A DNA stretch of 11,898 bases from JACQNR01 sp049515175 (GTDB lineage Bacteria; Acidobacteriota; Terriglobia; UBA7540): NCBI GenBank assembly GCA_049515175.1, contig JBEKUI010000134.1, positions 1 through 11,898 of the forward strand, read 5' to 3'. Every line of letters begins with the position of its first letter. Positions within the stretch are counted from its first letter, which is position 1. The notes under the pieces are model-generated. The model did not search any database and was not told where the DNA came from. It was given only the letters and a program-made list of their open reading frames with translations. Shown here one piece after another: positions 5,926 to 11,898 of the stretch. The position numbers and the translations under genes are program-made.

Positions 5926-5954
5926 ATGATAGGCGGGAAAACTGGTCCTGTAAA
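5926..5954 (-). promoter_or_regulatory. Near-consensus sigma-70 promoter for the selenocysteine peroxiredoxin
   Basis: On the minus strand TTTACA (5954-5949, five of six) is followed after exactly 17 bases by TATCAT (5931-5926, five of six). Transcription would start near 5919 and give a leader of about 100 nt containing the hairpin at 5864-5891. This suggests the peroxiredoxin/GrdB-like/small-protein genes form their own unit within the longer minus-strand run. Confidence 0.6.
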
Positions 5955-5982
5955 CTCCAAACGGCTGAAGATCGGAGGCGGA

Positions 5983-7128
5983 TCAGGCCGCCGCGTCCGC
6001 TGCCGACGTCCAGGCGCCGATTCCCCCGACGAGGACACGCGTCTTGCGGAAATTGAACCGTCGCAACCGTTCCGCCGCAGCCTGCGCCCGCCCGTCGCCA
6101 GCGCTGAAGACGATGATCTCTTCCCCCCACATCAGAGTGTGGACGTGGTGGAGCAATTCGCCGACGGGGACGGACCTGGCACCGGGAATCGTGCCTGCCT
6201 CAAACTCCGCCCGGTCCCGGACATCGAGAAGAACCAGAGGATGTTTTTCCGCCATCCTCCGCCGGAGTTCTGTGGCCGCGATCTCCGGAGGTGTAGGAGC
6301 AGCCGCAGGTTTGAGCCCGCAGAAAGCCTCGTAATCCATCAATTCGCGGGTCAGCGTCGGATGTTCACCACAGGCCAGGCACTCGGAATCCTTGCGAATC
6401 TGCACCTCGCGGAACTTCAGGTTCACGCCGTCAAAGATCAGCATCCGACCGATGAGCGGCTTCCCTTTGCCGACAATGAGCTTGATGACTTCCAAGGCTT
6501 GAATGCACCCCGCCACTCCGGGCTGAACGCCCAGGATGCCGCCCACGGAAATCCGCTGGACCAGTTCGGGCGGCGGAGGCTCAGGATGGACGCAGCGGTA
6601 GCACGGACCCTGCTTCGCGTCGAAAACCGTGATATGCCCCTCGAACCGAAACACGCTGGCGTGGACCAGCGGCTTGCCGAGCAGCACGCAGGCATCGTTG
6701 AGGGCGTACCGCGTCGGAAGATTATCCGTACCATCCACGACGATGTCGTAGTCCTTGACGAGCTCGAGCGCGTTCTCCCGGGAAATCCTTGTGTTGTAGG
6801 TCTGGATTTCAACGTGAGGGTTGATGTCAACCAGCGTGTCGCGCGCAGAGTCAACCTTCAACCGGCCCACACTGCTCGTCCGGTGCAGAACCTGGCGCTG
6901 AAGATTGGAAAGCTCGACCACATCGAAATCAGCGAGACCGAGCTTTCCGACTCCCGCCGCCGCCAGGTAGATCGTAATCGGGGAGCCGAGGCCGCCCGTG
7001 CCCACCTGCAGCACTTTCGCCTGCTTGAGCTTGAGTTGCCCGGCCAAGCCTATCTCCGGGGTGATGAGATGACGTGCGTAGCGCGAAATCTCTTCTTCAC
7101 TCAGTTGTACTGCCGGATTTTCGATCAT
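5983..7128 (-). CDS. moeZ: MoeB/MoeZ-like E1 adenylyltransferase with degenerate rhodanese domain
   Basis: A 381-residue fusion of a ThiF/MoeB E1-like domain (about 1-265) and a C-terminal rhodanese domain (about 285-378), the layout of mycobacterial MoeZ and eukaryotic MOCS3/Uba4. ATP site GTGGLGS is at 43-49, with NLQRQ (R78) and VDGTDN (131-136). Zinc is bound by C176/C179 (CYRC) and C250/C253 (CLAC). Such enzymes adenylate the terminal glycine of a ubiquitin-like carrier and help convert it to thiocarboxylate; the partner here is most likely the CysO-like protein. Two expected cysteines are missing. The E1 loop (SCAEGG in MoeZ) reads RISVGG, with Ile193 at the Cys position. The rhodanese loop reads FSAGDGR, with Ser342 at the persulfide Cys position. 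Adenylation should persist, but sulfur relay by this rhodanese should not. The ribosome site is weak. It lies 81 bases after cysE. Confidence 0.9.
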   Translation of the reverse strand: MIENPAVQLSEEEISRYARHLITPEIGLAGQLKLKQAKVLQVGTGGLGSPITIYLAAAGVGKLGLADFDVVELSNLQRQVLHRTSSVGRLKVDSARDTLVDINPHVEIQTYNTRISRENALELVKDYDIVVDGTDNLPTRYALNDACVLLGKPLVHASVFRFEGHITVFDAKQGPCYRCVHPEPPPPELVQRISVGGILGVQPGVAGCIQALEVIKLIVGKGKPLIGRMLIFDGVNLKFREVQIRKDSECLACGEHPTLTRELMDYEAFCGLKPAAAPTPPEIAATELRRRMAEKHPLVLLDVRDRAEFEAGTIPGARSVPVGELLHHVHTLMWGEEIIVFSAGDGRAQAAAERLRRFNFRKTRVLVGGIGAWTSAADAAA

Positions 7129-7209
7129 CGTCCGTATGATTCCTGTCCTTTGTAAGATTTGGAGAAGCGTCCTGATCCTTCAAGCGGAAGGCGGAATGTC
7201 CTGGGGCGC

Positions 7210-8142
7210 TCAAATCACCCATTCTGGGCTCTCGCCATTCAGAATGACCAATTCGGGCTCCTTCAGCGTCACTTTGCTGTAGGGTGCGACGGAGTGCGTC
7301 AGCCACACGTTGCCGCCGACAACACTGTGGTGGCCGATGCGAGTGCGGCCACCCAGAATCGTCGCATTGGGATAGACGGTGACGTGATCCTCAAGATCGG
7401 GGTGACGCTTATTCGACTGGCCGCGGCGCGGCTGCCCGTGCTCGTCCTTGATCAGCGGATTGAACGCGCCGAGCGTGACGCCGTGATAGAGCGTGACCTT
7501 GTCTCCGATGGTGGCCGTCTCGCCGATCACCACGCCCGTTCCGTGATCGATGAAGAATGACTCGCCGATCGATGCGCCGGGGTGAATGTCGATGCCGGTG
7601 CGGCTGTGAGCCACTTCCGTCATCATGCGCGGGATGAACGGAACATCCATCAAATAGAGGCGATGCGCCAGACGCTGAACCGTAATCGCCTCAATGCTCG
7701 GGTAGCTCAGCAGGATTTCCTCGCGGCTCGGTGCAGCGGGATCGTTGTGGAAAGCCGCCTCGATGTCGGAAGCGAGCAGCCGGCTGAGTTCCGGCAACTG
7801 ACGGAACACTTCGTCCACGTGCTTCCCCGCGCAGTCCTCCAGGTCGGCGGGAAGTGTTGCGTCACTCCGGCGCAGGTCGAACCGGATCGCGCGACACATC
7901 TGTTCCCGCAGCAGAGATTGAATCTCGTCCAGGTACTTTCTCTCCTCGACACCGGCGGTGCTCGCATCCAGACATCCATCGTCGAAGAGAACGGGGAGTA
8001 ATACGTCGAGATAGTGGCGGCAAATCACTTCCACGGCCGCGCGGTTGGGGAGTTTGACCTCTTCGCGATCGTCTCCGGCAAGTTGCGCGTCTAGCGCAAC
8101 CCGGAATTCACGTGCGAGAGTCTTGATGTCCTCATCTTCCAT
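7210..8142 (-). CDS. cysE: Serine O-acetyltransferase
   Basis: Makes O-acetylserine from serine and acetyl-CoA, the first step of the classical cysteine route, in the cytoplasm. It has 310 residues: an alpha-helical N-terminal region (about 1-180) and a left-handed beta-helix of hexapeptide repeats. IDIHPGASIG (about 184-193), FFIDHGTGVVIGETATIG (about 196-213) with catalytic D199-H200, and YPNATILGG follow. It belongs to the longer EpsC-like group. The ATG at 8142 is chosen because GGAGG (8151-8155) sits eight bases upstream; the in-frame GTG at 8157 would put that site inside the gene. The protein ends in Ile (PEWVI). A C-terminal Ile is the residue by which CysE docks into the CysK active site, which fits the neighbouring cysK. 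It lies 120 bases after cysK. Confidence 0.93.
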   Translation of the reverse strand: MEDEDIKTLAREFRVALDAQLAGDDREEVKLPNRAAVEVICRHYLDVLLPVLFDDGCLDASTAGVEERKYLDEIQSLLREQMCRAIRFDLRRSDATLPADLEDCAGKHVDEVFRQLPELSRLLASDIEAAFHNDPAAPSREEILLSYPSIEAITVQRLAHRLYLMDVPFIPRMMTEVAHSRTGIDIHPGASIGESFFIDHGTGVVIGETATIGDKVTLYHGVTLGAFNPLIKDEHGQPRRGQSNKRHPDLEDHVTVYPNATILGGRTRIGHHSVVGGNVWLTHSVAPYSKVTLKEPELVILNGESPEWVI

Positions 8143-8159
8143 AGTCAAAACCTCCACGA

Positions 8160-8173
8160 GTTCGCTCGCGAAC
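8160..8173. repeat. Short palindrome upstream of cysE
   Basis: GTTCGC (8160-8165) and GCGAAC (8168-8173) are perfect reverse complements around two bases. The site ends four bases before the cysE ribosome site (8151-8155) on the minus strand. It could be a protein site or only a small stem; evidence is positional. Confidence 0.3.
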
Positions 8174-8262
8174 GGACTCCCCAGTCGGATCCCCCGAACG
8201 CTGCACCATGCCTTTATCCGGGACCCGGACCGTCACAGCCTCCGGGGTTCGCCACAGGAGAC

Positions 8263-9222
8263 TCATCCTCCGATGCCTTCAAAAAGCACCGTGGAGAGAT
8301 ACCGCTCTCCGGAATCCGGCAGAATCGTCACAATCGTCTTCCCCGCGAACTCATCCAGTCGTGCGAGCCGAAGAGCCACGGCGGCCGCTGCGCCGCAGGA
8401 AATTCCGCTCAGGATGCCCTCCCGGCTGCTGAGCAGCCGCCCGTACTCAATGGCTTCTTCGTTCGTGACCTGCTCGATGCGATCCACCAGCGAAAGGTCA
8501 AGAATCTTGGGAACAAAGCCCGCGCCAATCCCCTGAATCTTGTGTGGCGAGGGCTGGAGCGGCTGGCCCGCGCGGGTCTGTGTCAACACCGGGCTCGCCA
8601 CGGGTTCTACGGCCACGGAGATTATCTGCTTACCCTTGGTCTTCTTAATGTAGCGCGAGATCCCGGTGATGGTTCCGCCCGTTCCCACACCCGAGACGAG
8701 CACGTCAATCGCGCCGTCCGTGTCGTTCCAGATCTCCGGGCCGGTGGTTTTTTCGTGAATCGCAGGATTCGCCGGGTTTTCGAATTGCTGGGGGAGGAAG
8801 TAGTGGTTCTTGTCGGACTCGTAGATCGCGACTGCCTTTTTGATGGCGCCCGGCATTCCTTCCGTGCCGGGGGTGAGAATCAGCTTGGCACCGAAGGCCG
8901 CCAGCACGCGCCGCCGCTCGATCGACATCGTCTCCGGCATGGTCAGTGTCAGCGAGTAGCCTCGCGCCGCGGCGACGAAGGCGAGGGCAATCCCCGTGTT
9001 GCCGCTGGTGGGCTCGACAATTTCCATTCCCGGCTTGAGGGTGCCGCGTTCTTCCCCGTCCCAGATCATCGCCGCGCCGATGCGGCACTTGACCGAGTAG
9101 GAGGGATTGCGGCCCTCAATCTTGGCGAGCACGGTGGCGCGCAGCCCGGCCGCCAGCCGGCTGAGCCGCACCAGCGGCGTCCGCCCGATGCTCAAAGAAT
9201 TGTCGTCATAAACATTGGCCAT
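8263..9222 (-). CDS. cysK: Cysteine synthase A (O-acetylserine sulfhydrylase)
   Basis: PLP enzyme joining O-acetylserine and sulfide to cysteine. Its 319 residues are full length for CysK. The PLP lysine is K45 (SYSVKCR), the asparagine/substrate loop is TSGNTG (72-77) and the phosphate-binding loop is GTGGT (180-184), followed by the C-terminal LPDSGERYLS. IGRTPLVRL at 12-20 is the usual N-terminal motif. The ATG at 9222 has AAAGGA seven bases upstream. It lies 28 bases after the cysO-like stop and 120 bases before cysE, in one strand run, so co-expression is likely. It differs clearly from the second PLP synthase at 9672 and is the better partner for CysE. Confidence 0.94.
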   Translation of the reverse strand: MANVYDDNSLSIGRTPLVRLSRLAAGLRATVLAKIEGRNPSYSVKCRIGAAMIWDGEERGTLKPGMEIVEPTSGNTGIALAFVAAARGYSLTLTMPETMSIERRRVLAAFGAKLILTPGTEGMPGAIKKAVAIYESDKNHYFLPQQFENPANPAIHEKTTGPEIWNDTDGAIDVLVSGVGTGGTITGISRYIKKTKGKQIISVAVEPVASPVLTQTRAGQPLQPSPHKIQGIGAGFVPKILDLSLVDRIEQVTNEEAIEYGRLLSSREGILSGISCGAAAAVALRLARLDEFAGKTIVTILPDSGERYLSTVLFEGIGG

Positions 9223-9250
9223 GCAGTGGTCCTTTCGTTTTCAAGATAAG

Positions 9251-9529
9251 TTACCGCCCACCGGCAATCGTCGGGACGATCGCGAGAACGTCTCCGGCTT
9301 GCACCGGCGTCGCGTCGCGTTGCAGGAAGCGGATGTCCTCGTCATTCAGATAAACGTTGACGAACGTTCGCAGTTTCCCCGCATCGTTGAAGAGGTACTT
9401 GCGCAACCCCTCATATCGCGATGCAAGCTGCGCCAGCGCCTCGCCCACGGTGGCCGCTTCGAGATCGATCATGTCCTTCGATTCGGTGTACTGCTGAAGT
9501 GGAGAAGGAATACTTACTTTGACGGCCAT
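9251..9529 (-). CDS. cysO: CysO-like sulfur carrier protein (MoaD/ThiS family)
   Basis: A 92-residue ubiquitin-fold sulfur carrier. The segment TFVNVYLNDEDIRFL (about 55-69) and the end GDVLAIVPTIAGGR closely resemble mycobacterial CysO (FVNIYVNDEDVRF and ending AGG). In that system the C-terminal glycine is adenylated by MoeZ, converted to thiocarboxylate and used by CysM to build cysteine; cysM and a moeZ-like gene flank this gene. Here the diglycine is followed by Arg before TAA, so the terminal glycine is not free. A carrier with residues after GG needs a protease (JAMM/Mec-like, as for QbsE) before it can be activated; none is in the window. The ATG at 9529 is preceded by AGGAGG at only four bases. 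Confidence 0.9.
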   Translation of the reverse strand: MAVKVSIPSPLQQYTESKDMIDLEAATVGEALAQLASRYEGLRKYLFNDAGKLRTFVNVYLNDEDIRFLQRDATPVQAGDVLAIVPTIAGGR

Positions 9530-9555
9530 GAGGCCTCCTGATGAAACCTGAAATA

Positions 9556-9582
9556 ATTGTATCGTTCTGAGTTTAGTCTAAA
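9556..9582 (-). promoter_or_regulatory. Possible internal promoter and palindrome upstream of cysO
   Basis: On the minus strand TACAAT (9561-9556) matches five of six -10 bases, 26 bases upstream of the cysO start. No good -35 is visible at standard spacing. Instead an 11-bp palindrome, TTTAG-T-CTAAA (9572-9582), covers that region. An activator- or repressor-controlled internal promoter is possible in the 142-base cysM-cysO gap. Confidence 0.3.
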
Positions 9583-9671
9583 ACCGCATGACGGAAACGA
9601 AGAATCTCCCATCCTTCGTTCCGCTCATACCGAATGGCGAGGCACAACACTGCAGGTCCCAGGGTGCGAGG

Positions 9672-10643
9672 TTATTCGTTGTCATTCCAGAATTCTTCGC
9701 TCAGATAGCGGTTGCCGCTATCCGGGAAGATGGTGACGATCACGCCGTTCTTGATTTTCCGCGCCACGCGCAGCGCCGCCACCACCGCGGCTGCCGAAGA
9801 GATGCCCACCAGCAATCCTTCTTCGCGCGCGATGCGGCGCGCCATGGAGTGAGTCTCCTCGGTGCCCACTTCCAGGTTCTCGTCGGCGAGTTTCGGATCG
9901 TAGATCCCCGGCACGATGGCCGTGGGCATGTGCTTCAAACCTTCCAGGCCGTGGAAGGCGGAGTCGGGCTGCACCGAGATGCTCTTGATGTCGGGCTTGA
10001 GTTCGCGCAGCCGCCGCGTGGCTCCGGTAAAAGTCCCGCTCGTTCCCAGCCCGGCGATGAAGTGAGTAATCCGCCCGCCCGTCTGCTCGAAAATTTCGGG
10101 CCCCGTCGATTCGTAGTGAGCCACCCAGTTGGCGGGATTGTTGTACTGGTCCGCGAAGAAATAGAGCTCGGGATTCTCCTGATGCAATTCGCGCGCCTTG
10201 CGGATCGCGCCGTCCGAACCCTGCAGCGGGTCGGTGTAGAGAACGTCCGCGCCATAGGCCTTGAGAGTCCGCTTGCGCTCCAGGCTCACGTTGCCCGGTA
10301 CACAGAGCCGCAAACGATAGCCGCGCGCGGCGCAGATCATCGCGTAGGCGATCCCGGTGTTGCCGGAAGTGGAATCGAGCAGAATCTTGTCACGGCTGAG
10401 CAGCCCTTCGCGCTCTGCCTGATCGATGATGCTGAGCGCCGCGCGGTCCTTCACCGAGCCGCCGGGATTCGCCCACTCCGCCTTGCCATAGAGTTCAACC
10501 CCGGGGAATTCCCGGGTCAGCGTGGCCAGCCGCAGCAGCGGCGTATTGCCGATCAGCGACAACACATCGGCAGACCCTCCCGCCGGCGGGCGCATGACGC
10601 CTTCGCCCATCCTCGTTGCCGGTGTTCCCAGTGTCGTCGCCAT
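9672..10643 (-). CDS. cysM: CysM-like cysteine synthase (probable thiocarboxylate-dependent type)
   Basis: PLP-dependent cysteine synthase of 323 residues from the ATG at 10643. IGNTPLLRL is followed by the PLP lysine K65 (GGSVKDR), TSGNTG (92-97) and GTSGT (200-204). It resembles Mycobacterium tuberculosis CysM, which condenses O-phosphoserine with CysO thiocarboxylate. By hand alignment the segment GLKHM (K237) sits where that enzyme has ALRNM, including the phosphoserine-recognising R220, so the basic charge is kept. The neighbouring cysO-like gene supports this role, though an ordinary O-acetylserine sulfhydrylase B is possible. The start is uncertain. TTG 10721 would add 26 residues. ATG 10595 has GAAGG four bases upstream and gives a compact N-terminus ahead of VLSLIGNTP. 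It is the first gene of the minus-strand run, behind a strong promoter and long leader. Confidence 0.9.
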   Translation of the reverse strand: MATTLGTPATRMGEGVMRPPAGGSADVLSLIGNTPLLRLATLTREFPGVELYGKAEWANPGGSVKDRAALSIIDQAEREGLLSRDKILLDSTSGNTGIAYAMICAARGYRLRLCVPGNVSLERKRTLKAYGADVLYTDPLQGSDGAIRKARELHQENPELYFFADQYNNPANWVAHYESTGPEIFEQTGGRITHFIAGLGTSGTFTGATRRLRELKPDIKSISVQPDSAFHGLEGLKHMPTAIVPGIYDPKLADENLEVGTEETHSMARRIAREEGLLVGISSAAAVVAALRVARKIKNGVIVTIFPDSGNRYLSEEFWNDNE

Positions 10644-10757
10644 GTCTCTCTGCCTGCTGAACTGCCTTTCTGTCCTTGTCGGGGTCTGATAGATTTCGCC
10701 CCGGGTCTTATTGCCGCCCAAATGATGTTCGGTGGTTCTGATGAGGTGAGGCGCCTT

Positions 10758-10789
10758 GGAACATTCCGCTCAGACGGAGCGGAAATTCC
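10758..10789 (-). repeat. Hairpin in the cysM leader
   Basis: TTCCGCT (10764-10770) and AGCGGAA (10778-10784) form a perfect 7-bp stem with a 7-base loop. GGAA (10758-10761) and TTCC (10786-10789) extend it by four pairs across a small internal loop. No T-tract follows on the minus strand, so it is a leader structure rather than a plain terminator. Confidence 0.5.
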
Positions 10790-10948
10790 AGGCTAGCTAC
10801 AGATGCAGCGCATGATGGAAGTGGGGCAAGAAAGGAGCGCGCCGGCCCGCTTGGACCGGACGATGGAAGTGCGATGACTCTGGCTCAGCTTCATTCCCCT
10901 GGCTCCTGAATGGCTACGCAGCCCGGAGGGACTTGCGTACCATACGGA

Positions 10949-10977
10949 AATATAGCCCATTCAAACGCCAAAGTCAA
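10949..10977 (-). promoter_or_regulatory. Strong sigma-70 promoter of the cysM-cysO-cysK-cysE-moeZ run
   Basis: On the minus strand TTGACT (10977-10972, five of six) is followed after exactly 17 bases by TATATT (10954-10949, five of six). It is among the best-scoring promoter layouts seen by eye in the window, and it points at cysM, whose ATG is about 300 nt downstream of the predicted start near 10942. Confidence 0.65.
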
Positions 10978-11018
10978 CCTCAATTTCTGCCCGCCGGCCA
11001 AGCCATATTTGACCATTG

Positions 11019-11162
11019 TCACGATTCCCTGCTGTGGCCCCTTTCTCTGATCGGCTGCGTGATCGACGCCGCCAGCAGAATCATTGTCAGCACCATCATC
11101 ATCTCAAGCAGGGAGAAAGCCTGCGGGCCTCGCCGTTCTGAATGATTGGACCGGCGCATCAT
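11019..11162 (-). pseudogene. Truncated prepilin-like fragment
   Basis: A 47-residue reading frame from the ATG at 11162. It has a short basic leader (MMRRSNHSERRGPQA) followed by FSLLEMMMVLTMILLAASITQPI. This is the type IV pilin/pseudopilin class III signal: Phe1 after the cleavage point, Glu5, then a hydrophobic helix. Ala replaces the usual Gly before the cut. The frame stops about 10 residues after the hydrophobic segment, so the globular pilin domain is missing, and the other frames downstream show no continuation. It is most likely a remnant or the broken 5' end of a pseudopilin gene; a genuine short membrane peptide is less likely. No good ribosome site is visible. Confidence 0.5.
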
Positions 11163-11261
11163 GGTCTGCCGATTCCATCGAGGTCCCGGAGACCATTCCG
11201 GTAATCGCCCACATGCCACAGAACGCAAGTCAGTTGAAGGGTCTGCGCCACCTGTGGAGGC

Positions 11262-11735
11262 CTATTTCCTGTCGTAGCCTGCTGTCGTACAAACGTCGAG
11301 TGCCGCAGGTCGGAAATACACAATGAGGCTCTTACGTTTGCGCCCAGCCCCGGCCCCTTTGACCTGCACACGCGAATTACCCGTGCAAAAACCGTCCGCG
11401 CGCGCTAGTAAGCGATAGTTACCAGGGGTAACCGGCCCAAAATCAAAATGACCCCGCACATCAACCGTTGTAGCCGAGACGAATTCATGCGTATCCGCCG
11501 TGAAAAGGCTGAGACAGAGCCCCTCCGGTGTTGCTTGAGGGAGCTTTTTCCTGTTGACCTCTACTACGATTCTACCTCGAACGCGTGCGACGACAAGGGG
11601 CTGCCAGTCAGGCACGAAATGCGGCCCCTCGTATTTTCCCGCGTCTTTGCAGAGTTGAGCCTCCTGTGGGAAACTGCATCGGAATGTCATGAAAACGAGG
11701 ATTACACACAGGACCGTTCGTTTTGTTTGTCTCAT
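11262..11735 (-). CDS. Secreted protein with single Cna-B/carboxypeptidase-regulatory-like domain
   Basis: A 157-residue exported protein. A basic N-terminus and hydrophobic core (MRQTKRTVLCVILVFMTF, 1-18) form a Sec signal peptide with likely cleavage around 20-26. The cysteine at 20 is not in a proper lipobox. The body (about 50-130) reads VRGRIVVEV, then TTVDVRGHFDFGPVTPGNYRLLARADGF. This is the alternating-strand pattern of carboxypeptidase-regulatory-like or Cna-B beta-sandwich domains, which usually serve in cell-surface or periplasmic adhesion. Several cysteines could pair outside the cytoplasm. No enzyme motif is seen and the exact role is unknown. The ATG at 11735 is the natural start of the signal peptide, though its ribosome site is weak. 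The gene is 99 bases upstream of the pilin-like remnant on the same strand, with no evident functional link. Confidence 0.7.
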   Translation of the reverse strand: MRQTKRTVLCVILVFMTFRCSFPQEAQLCKDAGKYEGPHFVPDWQPLVVARVRGRIVVEVNRKKLPQATPEGLCLSLFTADTHEFVSATTVDVRGHFDFGPVTPGNYRLLARADGFCTGNSRVQVKGAGAGRKRKSLIVYFRPAALDVCTTAGYDRK

Positions 11736-11778
11736 CGTTTCTACTCATTCGCCGCTGGCGCAGACCTTGCCTTCCAGA

Positions 11779-11817
11779 GCCTGTCTCAGAACTTCGCGCT
11801 AGGTGTCCTGAGACGGC
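11779..11817. repeat. Inverted repeat near the right edge
   Basis: GTCTCAG (11783-11789) and CTGAGAC (11808-11814) are perfect reverse complements around 18 bases. GCC (11779-11781) and GGC (11815-11817) extend the stem to ten pairs past one unpaired T. No gene is seen in 11736-11898. The hairpin may belong to the upstream region of the secreted-protein gene or to an element beyond the window. Confidence 0.4.
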
Positions 11818-11898
11818 TCGCCGTGGGGCCAATTGGCGCAGGAGCGAAAGTGGGCCGGGGGCTGAGGCTCAGGCCAGGACCAGTTCCCCCGCCGCCCA

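Larger units (their letters stand above)
10644..11018 (-). other. Long gene-free leader region of the cysM operon
   Basis: From the predicted transcription start near 10942 to the cysM ATG there are about 300 nt without a supported gene. Visible structures are TACGCA/TGCGTA arms (10915-10920 and 10934-10939) close to the transcript start and the hairpin at 10758-10789. I do not recognise a T-box, SAM or other named riboswitch by its conserved core. Such a long structured leader ahead of a cysteine operon would suit sulfur- or cysteine-responsive control. Confidence 0.5.

Noticed and set aside
5914..7155. A 413-codon open frame on the plus strand
   Set aside because: It is antisense to the moeZ-like gene, whose motifs are unmistakable, and its translation has no recognisable domains and the arginine-rich look of a GC-rich shadow frame.
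8143..8157. GTG start for cysE at 8157
   Set aside because: The GGAGG at 8151-8155 would then be inside the gene. It is ideally spaced for ATG 8142.
9588..10796. A 402-codon open frame on the plus strand
   Set aside because: It lies antisense over cysM, which has all PLP synthase motifs. The translation is low-complexity and histidine/arginine-rich without domain signs.
1..11898. CRISPR array, tRNA or rRNA genes, insertion sequences, phage genes
   Set aside because: No regularly spaced repeats, no cloverleaf or rRNA-like stretches and no transposase or integrase motifs were found by eye.

Overview
The window is a GC-rich, densely packed bacterial chromosome segment with ten confident or likely genes, one left-truncated gene and one pilin-like remnant. 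Nothing phage- or transposon-like is visible. Several traits suggest a soil or sediment lineage such as Acidobacteriota: a prepilin-like remnant, a secreted single Cna-B/carboxypeptidase-regulatory-type domain, a GrdB-family protein, and CysM/CysO/MoeZ-type sulfur chemistry. That assignment is inference only, because there is no rRNA or tRNA to anchor it.

Left part (1-4079). The window opens inside a metallo-beta-lactamase-fold hydrolase (2-541). A gene-free stretch rich in small inverted repeats follows, then a stand-alone response-regulator receiver (855-1262). A convergent RmlD-type SDR (1274-2125, minus) comes next. A divergent intergenic region carrying a 9-bp-arm palindrome separates it from a 557-residue protein with an HPr-kinase/PEPCK-like P-loop (2406-4079, plus).

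Central part (4224-10643, all minus strand). In transcription order the genes are cysM-like, cysO-like (MoaD/ThiS fold), cysK, cysE, moeB/moeZ-like (E1 plus rhodanese), then a new promoter and leader, a peroxiredoxin, a GrdB-like protein and a small unknown protein. The first five genes encode two routes to cysteine. One is the classical route (CysE makes O-acetylserine, CysK adds sulfide). The other is the protein-thiocarboxylate route known from Mycobacterium (MoeZ activates CysO, CysM transfers the sulfur).

The main discovery is the peroxiredoxin. Its reading frame (5335-5817) is interrupted only by an in-frame UGA at codon 48, exactly at the peroxidatic cysteine of the PxxxTxxC motif. Two nucleotides after the UGA begins an 11-bp hairpin with two single-G bulges and a 10-nt loop, in the position and style of a bacterial SECIS element. 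I therefore read it as a selenocysteine peroxiredoxin that conventional gene calling would break or truncate. It lies directly upstream of a Cys-containing member of the GrdB family, whose relatives often carry selenocysteine in the matching UxxC motif. The pair has its own near-consensus sigma-70 promoter and a terminator-like leader hairpin.

Right part (10644-11898). A strong promoter drives a roughly 300-nt structured leader before cysM. Beyond it lie a truncated prepilin-like fragment and a small secreted beta-sandwich protein.
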